Assembly (NCBI RefSeq): GCF_009696465.1
Contig: NZ_VULX01000001.1
Span: 124,001 to 188,000, forward strand
Direction: 5' to 3'
DNA from: Inconstantimicrobium porci
GTDB lineage: Bacteria > Bacillota > Clostridia > Clostridiales > Clostridiaceae
Length of the DNA: 64,000 nucleotides
The translations under genes and the position numbers were made by a program. Positions within the stretch are counted from its first letter, which is position 1, and the number at the start of each line of letters is the position of its first letter. Below, piece by piece: positions 45,350 through 54,377 of the stretch. The notes beneath the pieces are model-generated. The model was not told the DNA's origin and searched no databases. It worked only from the letters and a program-made list of their open reading frames with translations.

Positions 45350-47077
45350 ATGAATTTTAGAGAACAATATGAAAGATGGATAAATTCTAATGTGATTTCT
45401 GATGAAATGAAAAATGAAGTTAGAAATATAACAGATGAAAAAGAATTAGAAGACAGATTCTACAAAGAGCTTGCTTTTGGTACCGGCGGATTAAGAGGTG
45501 TTATGGGAGCTGGCACTAATAGGATGAATATATATACAGTTGGAAAAGCTACTCAGGGATTTGCTGATTATTTAAATGAGAGATTTAAGCACGATGTATC
45601 TGTTGCAATAGCACATGACTCTAGAAATATGTCAGATGAATTTGCAAAAGCAGCAGCACTTACTTTATGTGCCAATGGTATTAAGGTTTATTTATTTGAA
45701 ACATTAAGGCCAACACCAATGTTATCATTTACAGTAAGACATTTATCATGCAAAGGTGGAATCGTTATTACAGCTTCTCATAATCCAAAGCAGTATAATG
45801 GCTATAAGGTTTATGGAGAAGATGGTGGTCAGGTTACTGATGAGCATGCAAATGAAATAATAACTAAGGTTAATGATGTAACTGATTACGATTCTATAAA
45901 GACTATAAGCGAATATGATGCTGTAAAGAGCGGACTTCTTGTATATATAGGTGAAGAAGTAGATAAGGCTTATATAGAAAATGTAAAATCTTTAGCAATA
46001 AGAAAAGAACTTGTTGAAAAGAACGCAAAGGACTTAGAAATTATATATACTCCAATACATGGTTCTGGAAATGTACCTGTAAGGAGAGTACTTAGTGAAT
46101 TAGGATATGAAAATGTTCATGTTGTAAAGGAACAGGAAAATCCAGATGGAAATTTCCCAACAGCTTCTTATCCAAATCCTGAGAATCCAGATGTATTCAA
46201 ATTAGCACTAAAGATGGCTGAAGAAGTTAAGCCTGATATAATATTTGGTACAGATCCAGACTGTGATAGAATTGGTGTAGTAGTTAAAAATAATAGTGGA
46301 GAATATAAGGTATTAACAGGAAACCAGACAGGAATCCTTTTAACAAACTATGTTCTTTCATCATTAAAGGAATTGGGAAAGCTTCCTGAAAACGGAGCTG
46401 TGATAAAGACAATAGTTACAACTGAAGCAGTTAGAAATATTGCTAAGGATTACAATGTGGAATTAATAGATGTACTTACTGGATTTAAGTATATTGGTGA
46501 AAAGATTAAGGAGTTTGAAGAAACTAAGAGTAATAAGTTCTTGTTAGGATTTGAAGAGAGTTATGGATATTTAGCTGGCGAATTTGTAAGAGATAAAGAT
46601 GCTGTTATAGCTTCAATGCTTATAGCTGAAATGACTCTATACTATAAGAGTAAGGGTATGACTCTTTATGATGGACTTATGAATATTTATGAAAAGTATG
46701 GTTTCCATAAAGAACAGCTTGTATCAATAGAATTAGAAGGAAAAGAAGGACAAGAGAAGATATCTTCATGCCTTGATAAGATGAGACAAAATGAAATTAC
46801 AGAAATTAATGGAGCTAAACTTGTAAGAAAATATGATTATGAAATGAGTAAAGAAGTTGATTTAGTAGCAAATGAAACTAAGAAAATCAACCTGCCAGTT
46901 TCAAATGTATTAAAATATGTTTTTGACGATCAATCATGGTTTGTTGTAAGACCATCAGGAACAGAACCAAAAATGAAGGTATATCTTGCAGTTGCAGGTT
47001 CTTCTTTAGAAGATTCTGAGAAGAAAATAGTAGAATTTAAAGAAAAAGTTATGACACTTGTAAAGAGTATGTTATAG
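45350..47077 (+). CDS. pgcA: Phosphoglucomutase / phosphomannomutase (alpha-PGM family)
   Basis: 575 residues from ATG 45350, with GGAGGGG 6 nt upstream; an in-frame reading from 45311 lacks a site. Four-domain alpha-D-phosphohexomutase: phosphoserine loop ITASHNPKQYNGYK, metal loop GTDPDCDRIG, sugar loop GFEESYGYL and phosphate loop RPSGTEPKMKVY. Interconverts glucose-6-P and glucose-1-P (or mannose phosphates), supplying nucleotide sugars. It is two genes upstream of the polysaccharide cluster and plausibly feeds it. Own promoter region with TATAAT at 45314-45319. Confidence 0.94.
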   Translation: MNFREQYERWINSNVISDEMKNEVRNITDEKELEDRFYKELAFGTGGLRGVMGAGTNRMNIYTVGKATQGFADYLNERFKHDVSVAIAHDSRNMSDEFAKAAALTLCANGIKVYLFETLRPTPMLSFTVRHLSCKGGIVITASHNPKQYNGYKVYGEDGGQVTDEHANEIITKVNDVTDYDSIKTISEYDAVKSGLLVYIGEEVDKAYIENVKSLAIRKELVEKNAKDLEIIYTPIHGSGNVPVRRVLSELGYENVHVVKEQENPDGNFPTASYPNPENPDVFKLALKMAEEVKPDIIFGTDPDCDRIGVVVKNNSGEYKVLTGNQTGILLTNYVLSSLKELGKLPENGAVIKTIVTTEAVRNIAKDYNVELIDVLTGFKYIGEKIKEFEETKSNKFLLGFEESYGYLAGEFVRDKDAVIASMLIAEMTLYYKSKGMTLYDGLMNIYEKYGFHKEQLVSIELEGKEGQEKISSCLDKMRQNEITEINGAKLVRKYDYEMSKEVDLVANETKKINLPVSNVLKYVFDDQSWFVVRPSGTEPKMKVYLAVAGSSLEDSEKKIVEFKEKVMTLVKSML

Positions 47078-47085
47078 ACAAAAGA

Positions 47086-47120
47086 AAAGAATTGCTACCA
47101 CAAAATGTGGTAGCAATTTG
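47086..47120 (+). terminator. Hairpin after pgcA
   Basis: ATTGCTACCACA (47090-47101) pairs perfectly with TGTGGTAGCAAT (47106-47117). Only a short T-run follows (TTTG), so termination may be partial. Confidence 0.55.
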
Positions 47121-47143
47121 CTAAATACATAGAGGTGAAATTG

Positions 47144-48247
47144 GTGAATTATAATTCTTATATGAAAGAAAAGCTTGAGAAAACTTTATTTATTGAAATC
47201 AATTTAAAAGGATTTTTATCATTGCTTAATACAAGTGATGATGAGTTGAAACTTGAAAATAATAACCTATATCTGCCTATAAAAGTAGAGAGATTATCAT
47301 CTGAAGTAAGAGAAAACTTAAATATTGGTGATATATCATTAAGCTGGGTAATTGAAGGGATGTTTCTTACTTTAGGGGTAGATAAGAATTTTAAATATAA
47401 CAATGATTATAAAAAAATATTAAAGGTAATTCCTAACTGTGAAGATTATATTAAGGCTATTATTGCTGATTATATAAAAAATAAGGAATACTTAGATCCA
47501 TTCTGCCTATTAAAAGGACTTGTTTCATATGATGCTACAGAAGATTATTATGATAAATTGCTTAGCGTTGGAGAAAAGCTTATTGAAATAGATAAGAATT
47601 TCCTAGATGAACAGTTTAGTATAATTGATGATGCAAAGAAAGAAATATATAATTCTCCTGTTCCATATTATTATGATGCGCTAGCATTATATGTGAGCAG
47701 AAAGAATTCAGAAGCATATGTTGCTTTAAATGAATATATTAATCGTGGTGGAGAAAAAACACCTCAGGTTGTTTCTCTAATGAACATTCTTAAAGATGAT
47801 GTAGATTATGCAAAAGGTGTAGAACTGCTTGACTCTGATCCAAAGGAAGCCTTAAAGTATCTTTTAGAAGTTCTTGAACAGAACAAGGAAGATGCAATAT
47901 TAAACTTCTACATAGGTCTTGCGTACAGAAAAATTGAGTTATACGAAAAAGCAATTTATTATTTAAATGAGAGCATAAGGCTTGATAGTTCTATAGTAGA
48001 AGCAGTTAATGAGATGGGAATTAATTATGCATGTATAGGAAATTATAAGGAAGCTGTTAAATATCTAAGAAAAGCATTTGAATCAACAAGAGATGTTGAA
48101 GTATGTACTAACCTTATTATATGTTATTATAATATGGGTGACATAGAAAATGCTAAGTTACATTTAGAAATTGCAGAAAAGATTAATCCAGATGATGATA
48201 TTGTTAAGTCATTAAAAGAAATGTTTGGGGAACAGAGTAAAAAATAA
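47144..48247 (+). CDS. TPR-repeat protein
   Basis: About 367 residues. The start is placed at GTG 47144 because AGAGGTG (47131-47137) is then 6-8 nt away; in-frame GTG 47135 and TTG 47141 lie on or too close to that site. The N-terminal half is an uncharacterised mixed domain; the C-terminal half (about 215-350) has at least three tetratricopeptide repeats (DAILNFYIGLAYRKIELYEKA, EMGINYACIGNYKEAVKYL, NLIICYYNMGDIENAKLHL). No signal or TM. Lies between pgcA and the polysaccharide cluster, possibly unrelated to either. Confidence 0.8.
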   Translation: MNYNSYMKEKLEKTLFIEINLKGFLSLLNTSDDELKLENNNLYLPIKVERLSSEVRENLNIGDISLSWVIEGMFLTLGVDKNFKYNNDYKKILKVIPNCEDYIKAIIADYIKNKEYLDPFCLLKGLVSYDATEDYYDKLLSVGEKLIEIDKNFLDEQFSIIDDAKKEIYNSPVPYYYDALALYVSRKNSEAYVALNEYINRGGEKTPQVVSLMNILKDDVDYAKGVELLDSDPKEALKYLLEVLEQNKEDAILNFYIGLAYRKIELYEKAIYYLNESIRLDSSIVEAVNEMGINYACIGNYKEAVKYLRKAFESTRDVEVCTNLIICYYNMGDIENAKLHLEIAEKINPDDDIVKSLKEMFGEQSKK

Positions 48248-48274
48248 AAAAAAAATTAATATTTTGTAGTTTGA

Positions 48275-48303
48275 TTGACTAAATAAACCAATTTGGCTAC
48301 AAT
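48275..48303 (+). promoter_or_regulatory. Promoter of the polysaccharide cluster
   Basis: TTGACT at 48275-48280, exactly 17 nt, TACAAT at 48298-48303. About 30 nt separates it from the first gene start. Confidence 0.75.
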
Positions 48304-48335
48304 GTACTTATTAAACTATTAATGAGGTGTTTGAT

Positions 48336-49730
48336 ATGAAAAATAAGGAATGGGGCACAGGTCTATTTAAGTTTTTGACTTTCTTTGCAGATTCTGTAAT
48401 AGTAGTTTTTTCTGTGTATATCACATTCTTATTGTTGTTCGATTTTAAGCCTCCTAAGTGGAACATAGGACCATTTATAGACATAATACCGTTGATAATA
48501 ATTACGTATTTGATATTTATGTATGTATTTGGACTTCATGATTTGTTGAAAAGGAGTTTTAGCGAAACAATATATTCTATATTCTTGACAGTTATAGCAC
48601 TACTTGTGACTACTGCATTTTTAACTTTCTTTACAAGAGGATTTGCTTATCCAAGAAGTGTGCTTCTTGTAAGTCCTGTAGTGCAGTTTGTTTTATTAAG
48701 TATATGGAGAACTATTGTATGGAAAATAACAAGAAAGTTCCATGGAAGAAAGGATTCTCTTATTGTCGGGGGGAAGTCTATTGAGTATCTGACAACTAAG
48801 ATACTTACAAAACAAAAAGACCTGTATAATGTAAAGTATATATGTAACAGTAAGTCAAGACATATTAAAGATTACTTAAAAAAGGTTGATGTAGTTTTTC
48901 TTTGCGAAGATATTAACCTTGACCTAAAGAAGGAAATTGTTGATATCTGTTTAAGTACAAGAAAAAGTATATATATCATTCCAGATATTTATGAAATAGC
49001 TCTATTAAATTCAAAACTTAGCAGAGCTGATGATATTCCAATATTTAAAGTTAAAAAGCTCGGACTTACAATTGAACAAAAGTTCTTTAAGAGACTTCTT
49101 GATATATTGGTGTCATTAATTGGAATAATAATAACAAGTCCAATTATGCTTATTGTTGTAATAGCAATAAAATGTACAGATGGTGGGGATATATTTTATA
49201 AGCAGGAAAGAGTCACAATAAATGATAAGAAGTTTAATGTGCTTAAATTCAGAACCATGGTTATGAATGCTGAAGGTCTTACTGGCCCAGTACTTGCTGG
49301 TGAAAGTGATCCACGTATTACTAAGGTGGGAAGAATATTAAGAGCAACAAGAATAGATGAGCTTCCTCAATTCTTCAATATACTATTTGGCACAATGAGT
49401 GTAGTTGGTCCAAGACCAGAAAGACCATTTTTTGTTGAACAGTTTAAAGAAGAAATTCCTGACTATAAATATAGAACTATTGTAAAGGCAGGTCTTACGG
49501 GACTTGCACAGGTACTTGGAAAATACACTACTACACCTGAAGATAAAGTCAGATATGATATATTATATGTAAGAAATTATTCTATATTCTTAGACTTAAA
49601 ATTGATTCTTCAGACAATAAAGATTATGTTTATGAAGGAAAGTTCAGAAGGTGTAAAAGAAGATATTGATTTTAATGAGTTAATGAGAGAAGAGTACTCA
49701 GAGGTAACCATAGATTTAGTGGAAAAATAG
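48336..49730 (+). CDS. Polyprenyl glycosylphosphotransferase (WbaP/CpsE type)
   Basis: 464 residues from ATG 48336 (GAGG 8 nt upstream; the in-frame GTG at 48327 is within that site). An N-terminal block of about four TM segments (about 10-115), a cytoplasmic Rossmann-like CoA-binding region (about 140-240), one more membrane hairpin (about 265-290), then the catalytic bacterial sugar transferase domain with KFRTMVMNAEG, DPRITKVGRILRATRIDELPQ and MSVVGPRPERP. Transfers a sugar-1-phosphate to undecaprenyl phosphate, the first step of the glycan. Sugar identity unknown. Confidence 0.92.
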   Translation: MKNKEWGTGLFKFLTFFADSVIVVFSVYITFLLLFDFKPPKWNIGPFIDIIPLIIITYLIFMYVFGLHDLLKRSFSETIYSIFLTVIALLVTTAFLTFFTRGFAYPRSVLLVSPVVQFVLLSIWRTIVWKITRKFHGRKDSLIVGGKSIEYLTTKILTKQKDLYNVKYICNSKSRHIKDYLKKVDVVFLCEDINLDLKKEIVDICLSTRKSIYIIPDIYEIALLNSKLSRADDIPIFKVKKLGLTIEQKFFKRLLDILVSLIGIIITSPIMLIVVIAIKCTDGGDIFYKQERVTINDKKFNVLKFRTMVMNAEGLTGPVLAGESDPRITKVGRILRATRIDELPQFFNILFGTMSVVGPRPERPFFVEQFKEEIPDYKYRTIVKAGLTGLAQVLGKYTTTPEDKVRYDILYVRNYSIFLDLKLILQTIKIMFMKESSEGVKEDIDFNELMREEYSEVTIDLVEK

Positions 49731-49741
49731 AAATAAATATG

Positions 49742-49791
49742 GTGGATATGTTATACTATAGTTTGTATAGTTAATGTATCCACTTTTTTAT
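49742..49791 (+). terminator. Hairpin between the first and second polysaccharide genes
   Basis: GTGGATA (49742-49748) pairs with TATCCAC (49776-49782), with an inner ACTATA/TATAGT pairing, followed by T6. It resembles an intrinsic terminator yet is followed by co-directional genes, so it may attenuate the cluster rather than end it. Confidence 0.55.
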
Positions 49792-49818
49792 ATTATGCTG
49801 ATAATAGCGGAGGTAAAA

Positions 49819-50553
49819 ATGAGCAGAATGAAATTTTTAAATACGGAAATTGATAACTTAAATATGGATGAAGCTGTGGAGGCTATAGATGAACTTATTA
49901 TTAAGAAAGAAAACAGCTATGTCGTTACTCCGAATGTGGATCATATTTTAAGGCTTGAGGATGATAAGGAATTTGCTGAAATATATAAAAATGCTTCTTT
50001 AAGACTAACTGATGGAATGCCTTTAGTATGGATATCTAAAATGAAGCATACACCGATAAAGGAAAAGGTATCAGGATCAGATATGTTCCCTAGAGTATGT
50101 GAATTGGCAGCAAAAAAAGGATACAGTGTATTCTTGCTTGGAGCAGCAGAAGGTGTTGCAGCAAAAGCAGCAGAAAATCTTCAGAACAAATATCATGGAT
50201 TAAAAATAGCTGGAACTTATTCTCCAAGTTTTGGTTTCGAAGAAAAAGAAGATGAAATTAATAAAATTATTAAAATGATAAACGAAACAAAGCCAGATGT
50301 ACTTGCAGTTGGGCTTGGTTCGCCTAAACAGGAAAAATTTATTTACAAGTATAAAGATCAACTTAATGTGCCGGTATCATTAGCAATTGGAGCGAGTATT
50401 GATTTTGAAGCAGGAAACAAGAAAAGAGCTCCTAGATTTATGCAGAAAGCAGGTCTTGAGTGGCTTTATAGATTGTGTAAGGAACCTAGAAGAATGTTTA
50501 TGAGAAATTTAACTAGTGTAAGAATAGTAAAAGTGATTTTTAAATACAAATAA
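49819..50553 (+). CDS. WecG/TagA/CpsF family glycosyltransferase (GT26)
   Basis: 244 residues from ATG 49819 with GGAGGT upstream; an earlier in-frame ATG at 49774 has none. The catalytic positions known from the Thermoanaerobacter TagA structure fall at the same numbers here: Thr37 in VTPNVDH and Asp65 in LTDGMPLVW. Further signatures are FLLGAAEGVAAKAAENL and LAVGLGSPKQEKFI. The C-terminal membrane-targeting tail (about 195-244, Arg/Lys rich) is present. TagA adds ManNAc to a lipid-linked GlcNAc; a similar second-sugar step is likely. Confidence 0.9.
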   Translation: MSRMKFLNTEIDNLNMDEAVEAIDELIIKKENSYVVTPNVDHILRLEDDKEFAEIYKNASLRLTDGMPLVWISKMKHTPIKEKVSGSDMFPRVCELAAKKGYSVFLLGAAEGVAAKAAENLQNKYHGLKIAGTYSPSFGFEEKEDEINKIIKMINETKPDVLAVGLGSPKQEKFIYKYKDQLNVPVSLAIGASIDFEAGNKKRAPRFMQKAGLEWLYRLCKEPRRMFMRNLTSVRIVKVIFKYK

Positions 50554-50582
50554 AGCCTATATATAGAAAGGTATGATTGATT

Positions 50583-51695
50583 ATGAAAAAAATGGCTCAG
50601 GTAATAACGCAGTCTGAAATGGGCGGAGCTCAGAAGCATGTTATTCTATTAGCTAAAGAGTTTAAAGCTAGAGGGTATGAAATTGATATAATTGCAGGTG
50701 GTGACGGACCACTTAAAAAAATGGCTAATGATATTGGTGTTGGATATATCGAAGATCCATATATGGTCAGAGAGATAAGCATAGGTAAAGATAGAAAAAA
50801 TCTTAAATATCTTAAAAAATTATTTTATGATAAAAAGTATGATATAGTGCAGTGCCATAGCTCTAAAGCAGGCCTTATAGCAAGAATAGCAGCTAAAAGG
50901 GCACATGTGCCTAAGATTATTTATACTGCACATGGTTTCGTATTTAATGAGCCTATGAGCAAAATAAAGAAGATAATATATATTATATGTGAATTCATTG
51001 GAGCAAGATGTGGAGATAAGATTATTGCTGTATCTAAAAAGGATTATGATAGTGCATTAAAATATAAGATATCTAATAGTAAAAATACAGTCTTTATACC
51101 TAATGCCATTAAGGATATAGATAAAGCTGTATTAAAGCCAAGAAAAGAAATGCTTTCTGAACTTGGAATAGATAATGATTCTTTTGTACTTGGTAATGTA
51201 TCTAATTTCTATGATACAAAAGGACATAAATATCTAATTGATGCATTAATTAAGCTTAGTGATGAAGGATTTAAGTTTAATGCTATTTTTGCTGGTGAAG
51301 GCAAGAACTTAGAAGAAATGAAGGAAAAGTGTAAAGATTACGATAACATAAAGTTTTTAGGATATAGAACAGATAATTATGATATCATGAACTGCTTAGA
51401 TTTATTTGTACTACCTTCAGTGAAGGAAGGAATGCCGTATGTTATACTTGAGGCTATGAATTTAGGTAAAACAGCTCTTTGTACAAGAGTTGGTGCTCTT
51501 CCAGATATAATTTCTGATGGCGATAATGGATATCTTGTTGAAGCTCAGTCATCAGAACAGCTTTATGACAAAATAAAATATATTATTGCAAACCCTGATT
51601 CGCTTAAAGCTGGCATTAAAGGGGAGCAGTATGTTAAGGAACATTTTTCGTTTGAAAAGTTTGCTGACGCAATTGAAAGTATATATAACGAATGA
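50583..51695 (+). CDS. GT4 family glycosyltransferase
   Basis: 370 residues from ATG 50583; a TTG two codons earlier has better spacing to AAAGG and is an alternative. GT-B fold: N-terminal acceptor domain with SEMGGAQKHVILLAKEF and HSSKAGLIARIAAK, then donor domain with the usual FVLPSVKEGMPYVILEAMNLGKT and GxxExMP motif. Retaining transferase family using a nucleotide sugar; substrate unknown. Third gene of the cluster. Confidence 0.88.
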   Translation: MKKMAQVITQSEMGGAQKHVILLAKEFKARGYEIDIIAGGDGPLKKMANDIGVGYIEDPYMVREISIGKDRKNLKYLKKLFYDKKYDIVQCHSSKAGLIARIAAKRAHVPKIIYTAHGFVFNEPMSKIKKIIYIICEFIGARCGDKIIAVSKKDYDSALKYKISNSKNTVFIPNAIKDIDKAVLKPRKEMLSELGIDNDSFVLGNVSNFYDTKGHKYLIDALIKLSDEGFKFNAIFAGEGKNLEEMKEKCKDYDNIKFLGYRTDNYDIMNCLDLFVLPSVKEGMPYVILEAMNLGKTALCTRVGALPDIISDGDNGYLVEAQSSEQLYDKIKYIIANPDSLKAGIKGEQYVKEHFSFEKFADAIESIYNE

Positions 51696-51713
51696 TAGAT
51701 TGGAGAAAAAATA

Positions 51714-52922
51714 ATGAAAAAGTTGGTCAATTATTTGTTACTACTATATATATTTATACTGCCATTGATTCCAGATGTAATTAATGGACATAATATGACT
51801 TTTGTTACACAGGTATGTTTGGGGGTGCTGATTGTTGTATATATAGTAAAGAGCTTTATTTTTAGAAAAGATTTCATAAAGTATCTGAAAACATTTTTTA
51901 CAGATCCTCTGACAACTTTTATGGTTATCTTGTGTGTAATAATGCTTATGACATCATTTGGAGGCATAAATGTTAAACTAGGAATAAAGGAGACAATTAG
52001 ATTTGCATCTTACATATTTATTTATTTTATTGTAAAGTTTGAGGATATAGAGTATAAGAATGTAATTAAAGTATTTATGGTGAGTATTAGTATTATTCTT
52101 GTATTTGGCATAGTGCAGTTCTTTACAGGTATAGGGGCAAGCGTTACATTAGGAGGATATAAGTTTATAAGAGTTGAGTCAACAATTGATAATCCAAACG
52201 CTTATGGTGGGTTTTTAAATATCGTAATTTTTCCAATAATCCTGCTTTTAATGAACTGTAGGGAAAAAGATAAAAAGATATTTTTAGTAGTCACTCTTAT
52301 AGCAATAATTATTAATATAGGAATGACAATGTCAAGAAATGCAATGCTTGGTTTGTTTGCTGGAATAATAGCTTTAATAGCAATATACAGCTTAAAATAT
52401 ATATTAATTCTAATTCCTGCAGTAGTAGCTGCCTTCATAGTGCCATCAGTAAGAGTAAGAATATTAGCTATATTTGATAAAACACAGAATAATTCAAGGT
52501 TAGGTGTTTGGAACATGGCACTTGACTTATTTAAAAAGAATCCTATTAAGGGAATTGGAAATGGTAATTTCGTTGAGAATTATCCATTATTGAAGCATAA
52601 CTATAAACAGCTTGCTGCTGATTGGGCAGTAACTTATCCTACTCACAATTCATATCTTAAGGTTTTATGTGAACTTGGTATTTTTGGAGGAGTAAGTTTT
52701 GCAGTGATACTAATAAGTGCATTAATAAAAATAAAAAAATCAATAAATATATGCAAAGATGATATAATAAAAAGCATTGCTAAGGGATTTTTGATATCAT
52801 TTATTGTATTCCTTGTTATGAACTGTATAGATAATCTGTTCTTTGTGCCAAAACTTGCTACATATGTATGGATAATGGTTGCTATGCTTGATGGTATAAT
52901 GTATAAAGAAGGAATGAGATAA
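51714..52922 (+). CDS. O-antigen ligase/polymerase family membrane protein (Wzy-like)
   Basis: 402 residues with about ten TM segments. Signature of the Wzy_C/RfaL group: a periplasmic loop with NNSRLGVWNMALDLFKKNPIKGIGNGNFVENYP and YPTHNSYLKVLCELGIFG, with the central Arg and His characteristic of this family. It should polymerise the lipid-linked repeat units outside the membrane or ligate them. GGAG precedes the ATG. Position between GT and flippase genes supports the Wzy role. Confidence 0.85.
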   Translation: MKKLVNYLLLLYIFILPLIPDVINGHNMTFVTQVCLGVLIVVYIVKSFIFRKDFIKYLKTFFTDPLTTFMVILCVIMLMTSFGGINVKLGIKETIRFASYIFIYFIVKFEDIEYKNVIKVFMVSISIILVFGIVQFFTGIGASVTLGGYKFIRVESTIDNPNAYGGFLNIVIFPIILLLMNCREKDKKIFLVVTLIAIIINIGMTMSRNAMLGLFAGIIALIAIYSLKYILILIPAVVAAFIVPSVRVRILAIFDKTQNNSRLGVWNMALDLFKKNPIKGIGNGNFVENYPLLKHNYKQLAADWAVTYPTHNSYLKVLCELGIFGGVSFAVILISALIKIKKSINICKDDIIKSIAKGFLISFIVFLVMNCIDNLFFVPKLATYVWIMVAMLDGIMYKEGMR

Positions 52923-52959
52923 TAATCGTATAGAGAATAAGAAATATGAGGTGTAAAAT

Positions 52960-54366
52960 TTGAAAAAAATATTTAAAAATTTCTTATCACTGGGACTTGC
53001 AAGTGTAATGAGTCAGCTTGTTTCTTTCTTATGCGTAAGCTACTATGCAAAAATACTTGGTGTAGAAGTGTTTGGTGAGATAACGCTTGCCCAACAGATA
53101 GTCCTTTATTTTGCTACATTTACTCTTTTTGGGATACAGACGTATGCTACAAGATATCTTGTTAAGAATAAGAATAAAGTTAATGAGACAGTTGGAAAAA
53201 TAGTTCTCTTCAGACTGCTGGTAGCAACATTATCTTTTGCTATAATCTGCTTTATTACATTATTTATGAAAAGGGGCAGTGACTTTAACAAAATGCTGAT
53301 AATATTTGGATGCACTATTTTCCCTATAGCTGTTAATATAGACTGGCTATTTAATGCGTTTGAAGCAATGAAGCATAATAGTATATTCCTTATATTTAAG
53401 AACGTACTTCCTGCAGTTGTAATATATGTTGTAATAGGACTATATAAAAACTATATGGTTATACCAGTAGCAACATTTATCGGTGGTGTTCTTGGATTTT
53501 TATATCAGGTAGCAATCGCAAAATATAAATTTAATGTAAAATTTAAATTTAAGATTACTTTTGATGAGGTTAAAAAACTATGTATAATAGGATCACCATT
53601 TCTTTTTTCAAGTATGCTTAGCATGGTGAACAATAATGCTGATAAGATTATACTTGGACTATGTGGCAATGATCATGGACTTGGCATTTATCAGTCTGCT
53701 TATGTGTTTATTAGCTTTATAATAAGTATAATAGGACTATTATTTACAGCAGTCTTTCCTTCAATGTCTTTATACTATTATAATAAGGACAAAGAAAAAC
53801 TTAATGTGTTATGCAATGAGGTTGCTAAGATAATAGCTGTTATTTCAGTACCTATGTTCGTGGGTGGTGCACTTTTATCGCGGGAAATAATCTTATTGTT
53901 TTATAAAAACGAATATTACGATGCATACAAACCATTTATTATATTAATGCTTTATGTAAGTATTCTTTTTGTGAGAGAATTATATGCATATGGGCTTAAT
54001 GCTTGGGGAAAAGAAAAAAAATATATGAGGATAGTTTTAGTTTCATCGATAGCTAATTTAATTCTCAATATAATATTAACACCTAGATATGGTTACTTAT
54101 GTGCTGCTATGATAACACTTGTAACTGAGTTTATAAATTTATTTGCTATGAAAGCAGAGGCTTCAAAGGTGACGCATATTAGTATGTATAAAGGGTTACT
54201 AAAGGCAGTAGTACCTAGTATAATAATGGGTTATGTTATTTTGATATTTAAATATTTTAGTATTAATGTTGTGGTGACAATATTAGCAGCTGTTGCTGTA
54301 TATGCGGTGTTTATTGTTTTGTTTAAAGTTATTACGATACAAGATATAAAGAAAGTCTTAGAATAG
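52960..54366 (+). CDS. Wzx-type oligosaccharide flippase (MOP superfamily)
   Basis: 468 residues with about 12-14 TM segments, MATE/MOP family. N-terminus KNFLSLGLASVMSQLVSFLC is typical of Wzx proteins. The start is TTG 52960, supported by GAGGTG 6 nt upstream. Moves the lipid-linked repeat unit across the membrane for Wzy. The protein has no N-terminal signal beyond the first TM. Confidence 0.9.
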   Translation: MKKIFKNFLSLGLASVMSQLVSFLCVSYYAKILGVEVFGEITLAQQIVLYFATFTLFGIQTYATRYLVKNKNKVNETVGKIVLFRLLVATLSFAIICFITLFMKRGSDFNKMLIIFGCTIFPIAVNIDWLFNAFEAMKHNSIFLIFKNVLPAVVIYVVIGLYKNYMVIPVATFIGGVLGFLYQVAIAKYKFNVKFKFKITFDEVKKLCIIGSPFLFSSMLSMVNNNADKIILGLCGNDHGLGIYQSAYVFISFIISIIGLLFTAVFPSMSLYYYNKDKEKLNVLCNEVAKIIAVISVPMFVGGALLSREIILLFYKNEYYDAYKPFIILMLYVSILFVRELYAYGLNAWGKEKKYMRIVLVSSIANLILNIILTPRYGYLCAAMITLVTEFINLFAMKAEASKVTHISMYKGLLKAVVPSIIMGYVILIFKYFSINVVVTILAAVAVYAVFIVLFKVITIQDIKKVLE

Positions 54367-54377
54367 GAGTATTAATT

